DNA of 64,000 nt from Phytoseiulus persimilis (Eukaryota; Arthropoda; Arachnida; Mesostigmata; Phytoseiidae), in contig CM075104.1 of NCBI GenBank assembly GCA_037576195.1, positions 22,274,211 to 22,338,210 of the forward strand. The letters are read 5' to 3'. Shown piece after piece: positions 22,670 to 34,358 of this stretch. Positions within the stretch are counted from its first letter, which is position 1. Each line of letters opens with the position of its first letter. Made by a program: the position numbers and the translations under genes. The notes beneath the pieces are model-generated. The model did no database searches and was not told the origin of the DNA. It was given only the letters and a program-made list of their open reading frames with translations.

Positions 22670-25600
22670 CTAGCGCTGGTCGTAGAACATTTTACAAATT
22701 GCTTCGAAATCTCCTGATTCGAGCAGGGCCATGAGATCAGACACTTTACTCTTGACGTTCACTCCGCGGAATTTGTGTGCATCGAGGAACAGATCGGTTA
22801 TCATACCTGGAAAAAACACCGCTAGGTTTGCGTTTCCATGATATTCTCGCGCTTCAGCCTCGGACCGAGCTCTCGACCGGGTGATCAAGTCAAAACTTCC
22901 GAGGTTCAACAGATCGATATCGGCAATCGAAGTTCTCCATGGAGCCATTAGTACCAGGGGAAAAACTCACCGTAAAGCCTTTCCAGATGATTCGGCTGTC
23001 GCTTGAAGTCAGTCTGCAGCAGCGTCGCCTGCTCCAAGATCTCCCCATATTGGGGCGGCATGAACGACGTATCTCCTTCGTGGACTCGCAGCTCGTTCAA
23101 AGCGTCGATCAGCTGGATTTTTCGGGAGAGCAGGAGCTGCGACTCTAGCTTGGGATATATCATCTCCAGTGTATGTTTGACGCTGTCCTCGTTGACATCT
23201 GCATCGGAAGTCACGTTTCAGGCTCGAGTGATAGTTTTTCCCCGGCTCGAATAATCTTCGTCCAACTGACTGGGAAATAGCTGAATCTTTCTGCTCACCG
23301 CAAGAAATGTCGAGCAGAATCTTCTTCTTAGTGCCTTCATTTGTGAGCGAATCTTTCAGGATCGAGATTGTGGATATGTTATCCGACTTGAAGATTGCTT
23401 CGCTGCGCCTGTAGGTGCAGTAAAGAACAGTGTCCAGGAACGTGGACACAAAATTCAAGTTGACATCGTTGTCCGACACCAGTTTTTGCGGCACTTCTGG
23501 TAGTGTAGCCGCAACCCAGGAATGAATTTCCGCCAAAGAGAAGTTGCCGCTGAAACGAGAAAGGAATGGGTGTTACGTGTCCTCCCATTTTGCGAACTTC
23601 CGTCGTGTGGGTTCGGGAAACCAAAGAAATGGTGTTGAATATATCTCCCGTAGCCCTGTCATAGTGGCAAGCCTACACTGTGAGCGTCAGTGTAAAGCTC
23701 ACAGAACCCTCTCCACTGCATGCATTTAAAAGTAAAGCCTCTACAGCATAAAAGCTACTGGTGCAGGGTTCTTCACAGATCCCGAGTGTCTTCATTCAAA
23801 AGGATAGTGGAAGTATCCAACAATTGGGAGAGTCCTGAAGTGAAATTTCCGGAAGTTCACCTCACTCACCGCAATGTCAAGGTGCTCAGCGGCCTGTCCA
23901 GATCTTGTTTGTTCGTTCTCCGATGGAGTGAGAGTGGTTTTATGTGGTACTTCAGAAGCTGGGCACACTTCGGTTGCAGGCGTGGAGTCGCGTAGACCCT
24001 CAGAGTTCCCGGCTGACCCTCGATTGATCGGACTTTAAGTTCGATCCTTGTCGTATCCGCCTGACATCTCATCGTTGCCAACAGGTAGTTCCCACTCTGT
24101 CGTGGAAAGTCGCGATGGATATCATGGCATGAGACGGAAACTCATCTCTCAATCGAAGTCCTCGTCCCCAATGGGTTTGAGCAAAACTTCGCGTTTGCTC
24201 CACCTGAGACTCGCTTGCTTACCTCTGGGGTGCAGGGGCTGAAGCTCACAACCGACGTGTTTTTATCAGAGTCCAAAACGTCCATCGGAGCATCGCATTG
24301 GATCAAAATAAACTCTATGGGCATCTGCATTTCGACAGAGAGCAAGTACGAGGCGTCGACGTGGTTCAGGACGAAAGATTCGCTCACTGACAGAGTGGGC
24401 ACAGCCGATACTGTCTTCTCGGGTTGTTGGGACAGAGATCGATAGGCATCCTTCATTTTGGCAACTTTCCTTTGGAGATCTTCGACTTCTTCCCTGTGGA
24501 AATCGGTTCAAATAGAGGAACATGGCACTCAGAGCATTTTTCTCCGTCGGAATAAGCACCTCCGTCACTAACGAGCTCTTTCAGAGGTGCGAGGCATCGG
24601 GAGCGAGCATAAGAGCCCCGAGATTCTCGGAGCGGAGAGATTAGGAAAGAGTTTCTGCTGTGGCTTCGAAAAGGATCGCGAATTCCGGTGTTCTTCCTTA
24701 TTTTATTCTACCTCAAACTGACGATTTTCTGCGCAGACTCCTGTGAGATGAGGATGTAGTTTGGATCGATGCGTTTGTCCTTGTTTTCAGTCGTCAGTCC
24801 GAAAATCCACCCTGTGAAATCATCGTTTCAGCCATGAATCAGCTTATTTTGTTTACTCTGACTGCGCCCGTTCTCTGACAACGGAACCTTACCATTGTAA
24901 GTTGTGACCAGGATCTCCTCGTATCCTGGAGTGCCGAAAATGCCTCCAATGACGGATGTTATTCCTTCATTGCAAGTCTGTTTCTCAAGGATAAAATAGG
25001 TATGGATATTATCACTTTGGCTCTGATTCCAAGCCATGTAAGATATGCTGTACAGTGAAGTTCCTCACATATGAAAAACGTTTGACCGGCTTGTCCTCAT
25101 CGTTGAAGTAGAAAACTTCGACGCTTCCATCGTTGCGACCGATAATCAAATCGCGAGTTCCGTCCCCGTTGAGATCGTAGATGTCAAGACACGTAACTCC
25201 TGAGACCATGAGAAATCATTGTTGGACGCGAAACCATCCCCGTCTGCCTGCACTCTACATTCAAGAATACTGACCACCCGACTTGGTATCATCCAGGATA
25301 GCCCATTCGGGTCGAGGTTCACCGAGGTTGTCGATATTGACCGCCGCAGTCTTCCCGTCAGTTGTGCCGTATATCAATTCGATCGAGGGGTTCAAGTCTT
25401 CGCCATCTGCAAATAGTTCAAGTCAAGGCTTCCGGTGGTCTGGAAAATTGAGTTCGCAAATCTTGGCTCAGAAGGTAATATCAAAGATTCCGTCCGGCAG
25501 CCACTGGATTACTACAGACCATTTTCAGTCACACAGTGCAGGAGAACGAAAGGTGGACCAAGGCATTCGATCTCGCAAATGCAATCTGGCCCCTGGAACG

Positions 25601-26574
25601 GAGAATACCTTGGAATCAACGAAGACGGAATAAGCAGAACATGACTCGTTGATTCTCGACATCAGAGAAATTGTTGGTTACCTTTATTATCCGGATGAGG
25701 CGATCTTGACAAGCTAGAGCACCCAAAAGCGTGTTCTGGTCTTTTCGGATCACCACCACGTCATTGATTGCGTCTGAGTTCACGAAAGAATATTTCTCTT
25801 TGCAATCGAAGTAATGGGTGTAAATGAACTCAGTGCAGATCATTAGATCGTTTCCGTTGACAGCGATTGCCCTGATCTGGTCGGAATTATGCAGTTGATG
25901 GACAGCACGCATGATCGTTCTGATCGAACGTTAGGAATCTTCATCGATTGGTGGTATTGGATGCAATCACCTTGAGCTACGTTTCCTCTACGAGCAGTAG
26001 GTCTTTGGCTAACTCACCTCTTCTGTGAGATTCGTTTCAAATTTGAGAAACTGCTTCCCTTTCTTGGTGAATCCTTGGATCTCGCTCCCGATCGCGATAA
26101 AAATCTTGTCCTGAGCTGACCCAACTGGCCCGGCCAGATCTACGTGTTTGATCTTTGTGGAACACGGCAGCGTTTTGAAAGCCGTCTGTACGTCTACCTG
26201 TGGGTTTCATCGGGACGAGAATAGGATTTTAAGATCACCTTACGAAAATTGTTTCTTTTCTCACTCCTCCCCATGGGAACCATAGACGGAAGCGAATCTG
26301 CTCATTCACCTTCTTCATAGAGAAACAATGAAGGACGCCTTTGTGGTTGCCCACCACGACCTTTTGTATTCCTTTCGCTTCGGTTGGAGGCAGTAATCGA
26401 GTACATTTCGGCGAAGTTATATCCACCTGGGAACGCAATGTTGCAGTAGCCCTCCTTTGCACAAGCTCCGACGATGAGAAAACGTCGGCAGATCCTCAGC
26501 TCTGAACCTGAGCGCAGTTAAGTTCAGATACCAGTTACCTGAGCGTAATCTACACGATTCAGAACGAGTTCCAT
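22670..26574 (-). CDS. Bbs7: Bardet-Biedl syndrome 7 protein, BBSome subunit (14 exons, 719 aa)
   Basis: BBS7 is a subunit of the BBSome, the coat complex that moves membrane proteins in and out of cilia. Exons on the minus strand: 26574-26539, 26426-26310, 26197-26018, 25876-25682, 25592-25520, 25406-25278, 25199-25069, 24977-24893, 24811-24712, 24493-24223, 24096-23870, 23549-23299, 23198-22971, 22806-22670. Every junction is GT...AG, phases agree, and the total is 2160 bases. Order of domains: beta-propeller (from [50 protein letters not shown]), short coiled coil ([17 protein letters not shown]), GAE-like and platform regions ([33 protein letters not shown]), then C-terminal helices ([27 protein letters not shown]). 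Length is close to the human protein (715). In arthropods cilia occur mainly in sensory neurons, so expression there is expected. No defect seen. Confidence 0.97.
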
Positions 26575-27039
26575 GACTCCCAGGCTGAAGCTCGGCACAG
26601 AGCGTCGGCTAGCGCCTAAGTACGATGCATGTTGGCATGACAACCTCTGTGACTCAAAACAGCACTCCGAATCTCAGAACTGAACCGAGAATCCGAGACT
26701 TATCAGCTCAGTGGTGGCAATCAACATTCCACGCTCTTGCAGAAGAGTTGCGCAACTCGACTGGCGTCCTCAGTCATTCATTCGTCTTCACTCGAATCAC
26801 TGAGTCAAATCAGGAACACCGCTCCAACCCGGCGGTATCCTGATTTGGAGCTTTCTCGAAACCATGAACGAAATTCAAACATTGGAATTCGCTCCTTATA
26901 GAAGCGGAGGTTTTTCTCAGAATCGGTCGTTTGTGACAACCATGGAGGCCGAATGCACGAATCCACGGAGCCATCTCCTAGTGCCCCCTGGGTACGTCAT
27001 CAATAAGAACCTCACTGCTGTGCAATTTCATAGAGAGCT

Positions 27040-27045
27040 TTTATT
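27040..27045 (-). terminator. Poly(A) signal of the fibronectin-III receptor gene (minus strand)
   Basis: The plus strand reads TTTATT (AATAAA on minus) about 210 bases after the receptor's stop codon and about 465 bases before the Bbs7 start. If used, the transcript cannot include distal phosphatase exons, which supports the short cytoplasmic tail. Confidence 0.5.
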
Positions 27046-27255
27046 CAGACCTTTGAAGTCATTTTCTACAGTACTGCGTGAGTCAACGGATGACTCGAGC
27101 TGACCAACTCCTCCATTGAAGTCTATTAACTGGAACCGTTGCTCGTGGTGCATCTGTCTCCTGCAAGGTCAAAATACGCTGACATTGCCCGAAACTTCAA
27201 AGCGACGACCAATCTCCAGTGAGCGTATCAACGAGCCGAGTTATCGGGTGTCGAA

Positions 27256-30200
27256 TCATATCTGCACACACATCTCAGACCATCGCAGAAGTAGCACGGC
27301 CACAACAACAACCCCAGTTCCGCCTATGATGATGCACCCAATAAGTATCAGAAGGACTTCGAAAGCTAAACTGTCCTCGGGAGTCTCAGACTCATCGGGG
27401 CTCGGATGAATTGTACCTGAAATGTGGTTCATGTTTCAACTCTCTCTTCCACAACTAATAATTTGCGTGATCGCGGACCCGATCACTAACCCAAGCTGAA
27501 GAGGAACATCTCGGTGTCCGCGCAGCCTGCCGTGGTGCATCCTCTGATCTTCAGACCGTATGCTTTGTTTGTGATCAGGGGCCCGTTGCACGACACAAAG
27601 GAAGACGCGGTGCACTTCTCGACTCCTATTGCGCACACGATGTAATCCGAAGGAGAACCCCACATCCACGCGCAGTGCATTTTTGGGTCGTCTATATCTG
27701 AGGAATCAAAAATCTGAGAGAAGCGACTTGGGAAGACCTCAGGATCGTCACTTCCAGTTCTCAGTGAACGGGCTTCGACTCCGAACTCGTAGGCAAAGGC
27801 GAGGCCGATGTTGTGATCACGAATGAGTCGAGCTCACTTACGAGATTGACCCGTGTTCCACACAGAGAATATGTTCCAGTCTGGTGGGGTGATCCGAGTG
27901 GGCAGCAGCTTACCCGCCGTGTCAAAATATCTGTCGTAACGGAGGTTTTGACCCAATGGCTGACGCATGAATTCCGGATCCCCTACTATGACCTGAAATG
28001 TATGTTTTGGCGTCGACACTCAGGGCGCCAGTCGTCTCAATCGGATATCTCTCGTGATGCTCACGGGATGGATCACCGCATCCTGAGATCAAGAGCCGCG
28101 TAGAATTTGGAGTTTTCGAGTTGAGGTTAACACTTACCATAGAGCTGATCACTGCACCATCAGTACGACTGAAAATGTTCTGATCGATCACGACGACTCT
28201 CTGGGTGTCCATCGATTCGACCATTGACGGAAACTTCTCAGTTTCGTCCGTGATCTCAACGTCTGTCTTGGTCAGAGCTGTAAACAAGCATGGCTCTTCG
28301 GTCAGCGAACTATCGAGCACGAAGTATTGATCCGCACAGCCACATTTATTGTCATCCATGAAAAGCAAGATGTATCAATCCTCTGAATTTCGGCATTCCT
28401 ACCCTTGGTTCTCAGAATGCATTTCTCCTTCCTTGATAACTTCGAGAAGTAAACCACTGAGTCCGGGGCTCTCGCGATTACACCGAACTCGAAATACGAG
28501 TCGACCCGGATTAGCTTCTCGAGCCCTAATGAACACTCCCCGGTCTCGGCTTTGCAGACTTTGCGTAGATCATAGCGTTCGGTCGATTTTTTCATGACAT
28601 CCGTCCCAGACACCTACGACAAAATCGTTCGGATGATGATGCTCTATTATGATCCGATTATTGTTCCTCGGGAGGAATCGGCCGTACTACAGCCTTGTAT
28701 CCTAGGGTTTCGAAGTTTACCTTGTATCTGTAACTGAACGAGAAGTTCGGATAGATGTGATCAAATTTCGCCGGATCGATCTTCCATCCCAAGTTTGTGT
28801 AGAAGTTCTTATGGTCCCGAGTGCAGCTCACGTCGAAATCCGATATAATGTTCCTGCCTTAACTACCGACTTTTAAGTTTGGAGCCAACCCTCGGATAAC
28901 CTCACTATTGACCAGCGTCCAATACTGGAGGGCTGGATCACAGCGACTTATTCGCAGCAGAGCAGTGTTCCCGAACCCTCGCGGGCCGATGGCTGAACGC
29001 CAGGAGGCTGACGGCGGGTTTGCTGCGGGTTTTGTTTTCCGGCTGAACCTCTCAGCCAGCCCTCAGAAGTGTCCTGGGATCACCTTTCGGTATTGCTTCA
29101 GTAACACTCCCTATCGCCTCAAAAATCCCATTGCGGGCGGTGGGCTTGGGTCTTAAGATGGTTCAGATCTAATTCAGATAAAATTGAATCCTCTTTTTAC
29201 CACACAAGAAATTTTTGTTGTCGGCCGGGGATCGAACCCGCGATTGCTAGCTTAGCGTTTTGCTGCGGGTTGGTGGGGTCTCTCTGCTACGGAAGGCAAC
29301 TGCTCCACAAGCTCTCACATACTGAACGTCCTTGAGCTAAGTATACGAGGCTCTTCCCACATCTCACCCAAACAGGACACTCCGATAAGGTCTTCCTTGA
29401 GCTTGACCACACTCCTCGCTGAAACTCAGAGAGTACAGCTCGATATCGTACTTTTTGTCGTCGAGACTCGGGAGTTCTAAACTCATGTTGGGAGAAAGAA
29501 CTGAGGAACTGGTTCTGCAGCGTCCATTCTCCTGCAAAGAAGATACTTTCATTCCTCGTAAGTCCTGAATGCTTCTAAAACGAATTCGTCCCACATCAGC
29601 ACCGAACACCAAGCTCCGCAACGTGCCTGACAGTAATGAAGAACGAAGAGTCGAATCTGCCAAAGGCTTTCTGTTGATCTCCAGCTGATCCTGACTTTTG
29701 AGTCCCAGTCCACCTCAACTCTCACATCGACCGGACTTTCAGGCTCTGGTGGAAGAATCGAGAGAGGATTTGCGAGGATCCGCCGATAGATCAGAGGCAT
29801 CTCAATTTATGATTTTCTTCAGCGATCTTCCGCTCAGAGGGCAGTGGAAACTTACTTCGGTTCGGACATATTGCGAAAAATTTCGACGAGGGCGCGGAGA
29901 TGATGATGCCACTGTCTTCCGACACTCTCGCTGAATATACTTGAACTGAATAGTTTGAGAAGAACCGGGTCTGATCTCGCTTGAGGTTTATCTTCCTGAG
30001 AGTGGGAGAAATCGAAAATGAACACGCATTGCAGTCACACGGAATTCCGACGGTAAGGAGATGCGGTAGTTCACTCACGTTCCATTACACAAGTCCGACT
30101 TGAGGTCGGCCCCGATCCCTCCCGCTTCAATCAAGTGAACGAAATACCCCGACACTTCACACGGAGCCTCGGCCCAGCTGATTACGATGTCTTGTAGGCT

Positions 30201-31081
30201 TTCGGTCAGACCGTCGATTCTGATTGCTCCTGGGGGGCATATTGTGTTGTTGACCGACTGAGATATTGCCTCAATCACGGGAGACTCCCGATGAGCTGCG
30301 GAGAAGAGTGGCTTTCACTTTTCTTATCATCTTCGTAAGGTTCTCCGAATGGGCAACCGCCCATCGGTGATTTGATGCAAAACCCAGTCTTAGCTCATCG
30401 AATTTGGGGGGGGGGGGGGGGGGGGGAATGCGGAACATGTAGAATGAGTGGGGAACGGACGACATCTCGAACTGCACAAGACACGCCATGACAGTTCAGT
30501 TGGGGTTTCCACGTAGGTATTATCTGAGTATCTATTGTCCAAGAAGTAGTACTATCTTTAACCCTACTGGAGGTACTGCGCATCATCCCAAACAATCGAT
30601 TGATATGCGCTGCCTCGTCGTCATGCTGTCACATGTCGGCCCAAGCATGGCGACTGAGACTTGGGAGCCTCTAGTCTTGTCGAGGGTGCCGGGACAGGGA
30701 AATCCGTCGAGGCATGGGATCATCGAGGAGTTCGTCCCAGGCATGCCCGGCGAAAATGGAGGGAAGGTAGGGAGGTTTGACGACCGCGAGGACCGTCGAT
30801 ACAAACGGAGGTTCCTCCCCGCGCTCGCACCCTCCGATAAACTTAAAAGAGCGCCTTCATGGAAATACCGCTCCTTATGGACAACCAGGTTATTGAAGTG
30901 AGCAGCTCCCCGTGAACTGGAGCCAGCTCTTAAGAGCTTTCCTTGTTAGTACATTGGAACCAGAAGAGCTCATTCTTTCCCCTGAAATACCTGGATCGCG
31001 GAAGACGCAGGTATCCGCTGCAGCGCTATGCCGCGCGAAAGTCACTACGAAGAGCCCATGAACTGCCAAGAGAAGAAACAT
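27256..31081 (-). CDS. Single-pass receptor with fibronectin III repeats, RPTP-like ectodomain, no catalytic domain
   Basis: Exon 1 (31081-30991) encodes a signal peptide (MFLLLAVHGLFVVTFARHSA) and joins in phase across 695 bases to 30295-30079 (first FN3: GAIRIDGLTESLQDIVISW), then 29995-29856 (YSVQVYSARVSED). The second FN3 starts at 29745 (SPVDVRVEVDWDSKVRISW) and continues near 29540-29380. Further ectodomain exons lie near 28860-28720, 28610-28400, 28370-28140, 28020-27840 and 27690-27490. The last exon, 27416-27256, has the membrane helix (VLLILIGCIIIGGTGVVVVA, then VLLL) and a nine-residue tail (RWSEMCVQI). The juxtamembrane block SCNGPLITNKAYGLKIRGCT, then TAGCADTE, resembles that of type III receptor tyrosine phosphatases (Ptp10D/Ptp4E group). 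No phosphatase domain exists in the 680 bases before Bbs7. Likely a cell-surface adhesion or decoy receptor; class assignment is inference, and mid-gene exon ends are approximate. Confidence 0.78.
29229..29238 (-). other. tRNA-like B box inside a receptor intron
   Basis: On the minus strand the sequence reads GGTTCGATCC within gcgggttcgatccccggcc, an exact pol III B box with T-arm-like flanks. The part before it (aacgctaagctagcaatc) looks like an anticodon arm, but no good D arm or A box lies at the right distance, so it is not a complete tRNA. A tRNA-derived SINE or tRNA fossil is the simplest reading. The short phrase gctgcgggtt occurs both at about 29023 and 29264. Confidence 0.45.
30406..30426. 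repeat. Homopolymer run of 21 G
   Basis: Uninterrupted poly(G) on the plus strand, within the first intron (30296-30990) of the minus-strand receptor gene, so C-rich in the transcript and about 110 bases upstream of the exon 2 acceptor. It is a likely length-polymorphic site and assembly weak point; it can also form G-quadruplex structure on the plus strand. Confidence 0.9.
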
Positions 31082-31800
31082 CTCACGGAAAACTCACTTC
31101 CACAAATGGAGCCACCTCGAAGCCCAGACTTGCATCGCGGCGTTGGCAGAGTTCCCCAGGGCTTATGGGCTTTGGAGTCTCAAAAGCGTTCTGACTCATC
31201 CGCGACAATGATGAAAACGTTCAACGGCTATCGACTGAAGCAGGCATCAGAAATATTTCCGACATCGTTCGTCAGCTGATTCCGTCAATCGATCAGGCGA
31301 ACCGGGGTTTCCGATCGTTGAGATCCCGATACCAAGATCGTGCTCTCGTAGCGCTTCCCCGTGACTCGGCATCGATTTCAATGATGTACTATGACCCCCA
31401 GGAGCTCGTTTGCCAGAATTAGCTCCCACGGCCAGCGGCATTAGAATGAATTATCGTCCGCATTCCCGTCGCAAAGCAGTAAACTGCAGCGGTTGAGGTT
31501 TCCGGATCCTCTCACCAACAGGTCCGAAACTCCGAAAAAATATACGACACGGCAGGAGCTATTCCAGACAACTTGAATACCAGCGCAGATAAATCGAGTT
31601 AGTCGATCCGCCCGAGACTCATAAGAGGCAGGACAGATCTCTAATCGTGAAGCAATCAATCGTCATGTTGCTCCCGAAATTCCCCGTCGAGCTCCAATCC
31701 AAGCGAATACCCACTGGACCGCTGTTTGAGCGATTCGTTGCCGAAAAGCATGATCACCAAGAGCGCTCCCGTCGAGACAGAAAGCGACGTTCGCATCTAG

Positions 31801-32259
31801 ATGCGCATCCATGCACCTAGCGGATTGATCTCGATATCGAGTATCAAGGCCCCGTCTCTCGAGGGACGCGAGCGAAAAACGAACTCGGAAAACGCGACCA
31901 CACCGCTCAGAAGCCTCGGCATTCCCAAGCTGGTATTCAGTGGCGGCGTTCCCGTCGTGTCGAAATTCCATATCAACTACCCGCTTTCCTACTTGTTCGA
32001 AAAAACACACTGCTGCGTCACTGTTACGATCAGGCTAGAAATCGAGATTCCTTCATCCACGCGGATTTCCACTCCAGAGGTAGTACAGCTTCGAGGTTTG
32101 AACATTTTTAGAGCTCCTATTGCGATCTCAGATCAAGGTCAACGAGCAAAGGAATTCCACAAGTCGAGCTCGGCTTGGATCATGAACTTGGACAGAGTGC
32201 CATCGAGACTTTCCGATGATTCCCGATATCACGTTTCCGCAAGAGAGGGTATCAAGTGA
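31801..32259 (+). CDS. Candidate intronless ORF, unrecognised (152 aa)
   Basis: A 152-codon frame from ATG at 31801, with protein-like mixed composition in its second half (KLVFSGGVPVVSKFHINYPL; CCVTVTIRLEIEIP). No signal peptide, domain, promoter or poly(A) signal is evident. The minus strand of the same stretch also has a 115-codon frame. A frame of this length is unusual but not impossible by chance in 64 kb. It lies just upstream of the divergent receptor gene and may be spurious. Confidence 0.25.
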   Translation: MRIHAPSGLISISSIKAPSLEGRERKTNSENATTPLRSLGIPKLVFSGGVPVVSKFHINYPLSYLFEKTHCCVTVTIRLEIEIPSSTRISTPEVVQLRGLNIFRAPIAISDQGQRAKEFHKSSSAWIMNLDRVPSRLSDDSRYHVSAREGIK

Positions 32260-32567
32260 TCCCATGCGTTGATCTCGAATCACGTATTTTCGGTCATTCC
32301 AGCGCAACTCGACTTGGTTCCAAGGAGTGGCGCCCTCGGTGGCGCGCCGAGCAAGTCACTCCAACGGCCGTGGATGCAGTGAGAGGCGAACGGAGAGATA
32401 GGAAGGAGAACACGAAGGAGAACAAGGAGGTGGCTTCGCCAGCAGCAGCGGCGGCAGCAGCGGCGAAGGTTTGGGAAAGCCTCTGCCGGGCTGGCCGGCC
32501 GACCGGCTGACTGGATGGGTGGCTGGTTGCTCAGGTTCAACGACCGCTCTCCGTTGAGGAAGTGTGA

Positions 32568-32593
32568 GCTGGCTGGCTGGCTGGCTGGCTGGC
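32568..32593. repeat. GGCT tetranucleotide microsatellite
   Basis: About six and a half uninterrupted units of GGCT (plus strand). Related ggctggctgg and gactggctgg phrases recur nearby (32502-32525) and near 51260-51300, so this tetramer is over-represented in the CpG-rich half of the window. Confidence 0.85.
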
Positions 32594-33578
32594 AGGTCAT
32601 TCACCCCGAGCAGGCAGTCGAGAGCAGAGCCGCAATAGCAGCAGTCAGTGGTGGTGTGTTCATGCCGTATAGTTCGTTGGTTTCGTTCGGAGAGGACCGT
32701 TTTCCGTTGAGAAATTTCTGCTTCTTGCTTCGATCGCTCACTGCTACGCTGAGTTATTTGCTGAGTGATTTCGGTTGGATTCGATCCGGTTCGGCCCGAG
32801 CAGCTCGCAGATGAAGCACCCGGAACTCAAGTTCTCCACTCTGGAATTGTGCAACCGCCATCCGCTTTCGTTCGGTGTTCGCTGATTTTCTCCGAATACT
32901 CAGTGGACAGCTCGCTACGAGAAATCGACGCCGAGGGGTACTCCTAGTCAGCGTCGGAACTTTAGATTCAGAAGTTTGTTTAAGTTTTCCTCGGTATCCG
33001 CTGCAATCCCCATTCTCCTGAACTCATCCGCGAGCTCCTCGATCGACCCATCCGCTCATCGTTTGCCTAAGTTTTTCCCCATTCGTCGGAAAATTGATCC
33101 GAGACCCGTGAAAGGTTCAGACTCTGGAAGACCAGAAGCGACGGCCGATTTCGAGCTCATTCAGCGACGCGGGCTTGAGTTGCTCTACGACGTTCAACGT
33201 AAATCGAGTAAGTGAGTAAGAGTAGGCGAAGTTCAGGAACTCTATCGCTGAAGTTTCCCACTGAGAACCCTCCTGGAGCCGCCCTCAGAGTTTTCCCGCT
33301 CCCTCCGTGCTATCAGATAGGTTTCCACTCTACGTACTCAACCTCCCACCCGCCGCCCGCGCAACCGCGTCACTTCCCCTGAGTTAAACTTCCGGCAAGC
33401 TTCCGAACAACCGGCACTCAGTCTAGTGAAGGTGCAGAAACTTGAACCGGATTTCTGGCTACGGGACGAGCTCCCTCCGAAAGTCCCATTCCCTCGAATC
33501 GAATCACCAGCACCCACATGTCCCGCAACAAAACGCCCCGCTACCGGCCATCCTGCTGCACAGGAACGGCTAGCGTTC

Positions 33579-34358
33579 CTAAAATCCAGTTACGATTGAG
33601 TCGATATAGATCTCTCGTCGGCGTTCAGTGACCTTCCAGGTTGAATGAGAGTGATCGTTCCTGCAATACTGCGCTTCCTTCAGTGAACTGTTGAGGCCGC
33701 GCTGGATATCGAGCTTTAGTGCAAGCGCCGCGATCTCGCACAGAAAGGAAGCCAATTCATCGGAAACTTCGACGCTGAACAACGGGAGCATTCGCATGAT
33801 GGTAAGTCTCGCATTTTCACTGTCGATTTCAGCTCGGGTGCCGCGCTCGCTCGCCTGCTCTGCCGTAGCAAAGGTCATTGCCCTCGTGATGTCAAGCGGT
33901 ACCTTCGACTCTCACTGTGGATAGAAAGGCGCCACTTCCTTGTTTCGCATCGCCTCACAAGCGAGTAGATAGCGAAGGTTGATTCCCTTCACGGGATCTC
34001 GATCGATTCCTCGGTCCTCTTTGGGTCGGAGACCTTGATAATTTCTTTCCAGTGAAACGGCTAACGAGATGTTGAGAAAGCAAAAACTCCTCGATCGATC
34101 GCCGATTAGATTTCTTCTTTCCAAAGCGAGTAACAAAGATGATCGCTTTCTGAGTTTTCCTGCGTGGAAGACTTTTGCGGGCACGGCGCGCGCTTGCTCG
34201 CGAGGTTGACGCGGGTTTTGACCGCCCTTGACGTTTTCGCAGTCAGCCCCGAACGAAGAACCGAAAGCCCTGTTCACGGCTGAGCAGACTTTTGTATCGA
34301 AGACGCCAGGCAGCAACAGTGTTGCATGTTCCATACTAATTCGATCGGTCGTGGACAT
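33579..34358 (-). CDS. Candidate minus-strand gene, unrecognised (two or more exons)
   Basis: Two protein-like minus-strand stretches join in phase. The first runs from the ATG at 34358 or from an acceptor near 34033 and ends at 33916 (...INLRYLLACEAMRNKEVAPF) before gtgaga. The second starts at 33819 after atcgacag (NARLTIMRMLPLFSVEVSDE, then LASFLCEIAALALKLDIQRG) and runs to a stop at 33579. The 97-base intron is typical for this genome. The N-terminal part (MSTTDRISMEHATLLLPGVF) may or may not belong. Helical, Leu/Ala-rich, no signal peptide, no known motif. A plus-strand donor-like site inside the same region means chance cannot be excluded. Confidence 0.33.

Larger units (their letters stand above)
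31082..33578. other. Upstream region of the receptor gene; no firm gene
   Basis: Apart from the candidate frame at 31801-32259 and the GGCT repeat, I see one exon-like plus-strand frame (32976-33213, ...ADFELIQRRGLELLYDVQRK) that ends at a strong donor (gtaagtgag). It could be a 5' exon of a plus-strand transcript, conceivably of the distant Hr4 gene, but nothing links it. The rest appears non-coding. Confidence 0.4.
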
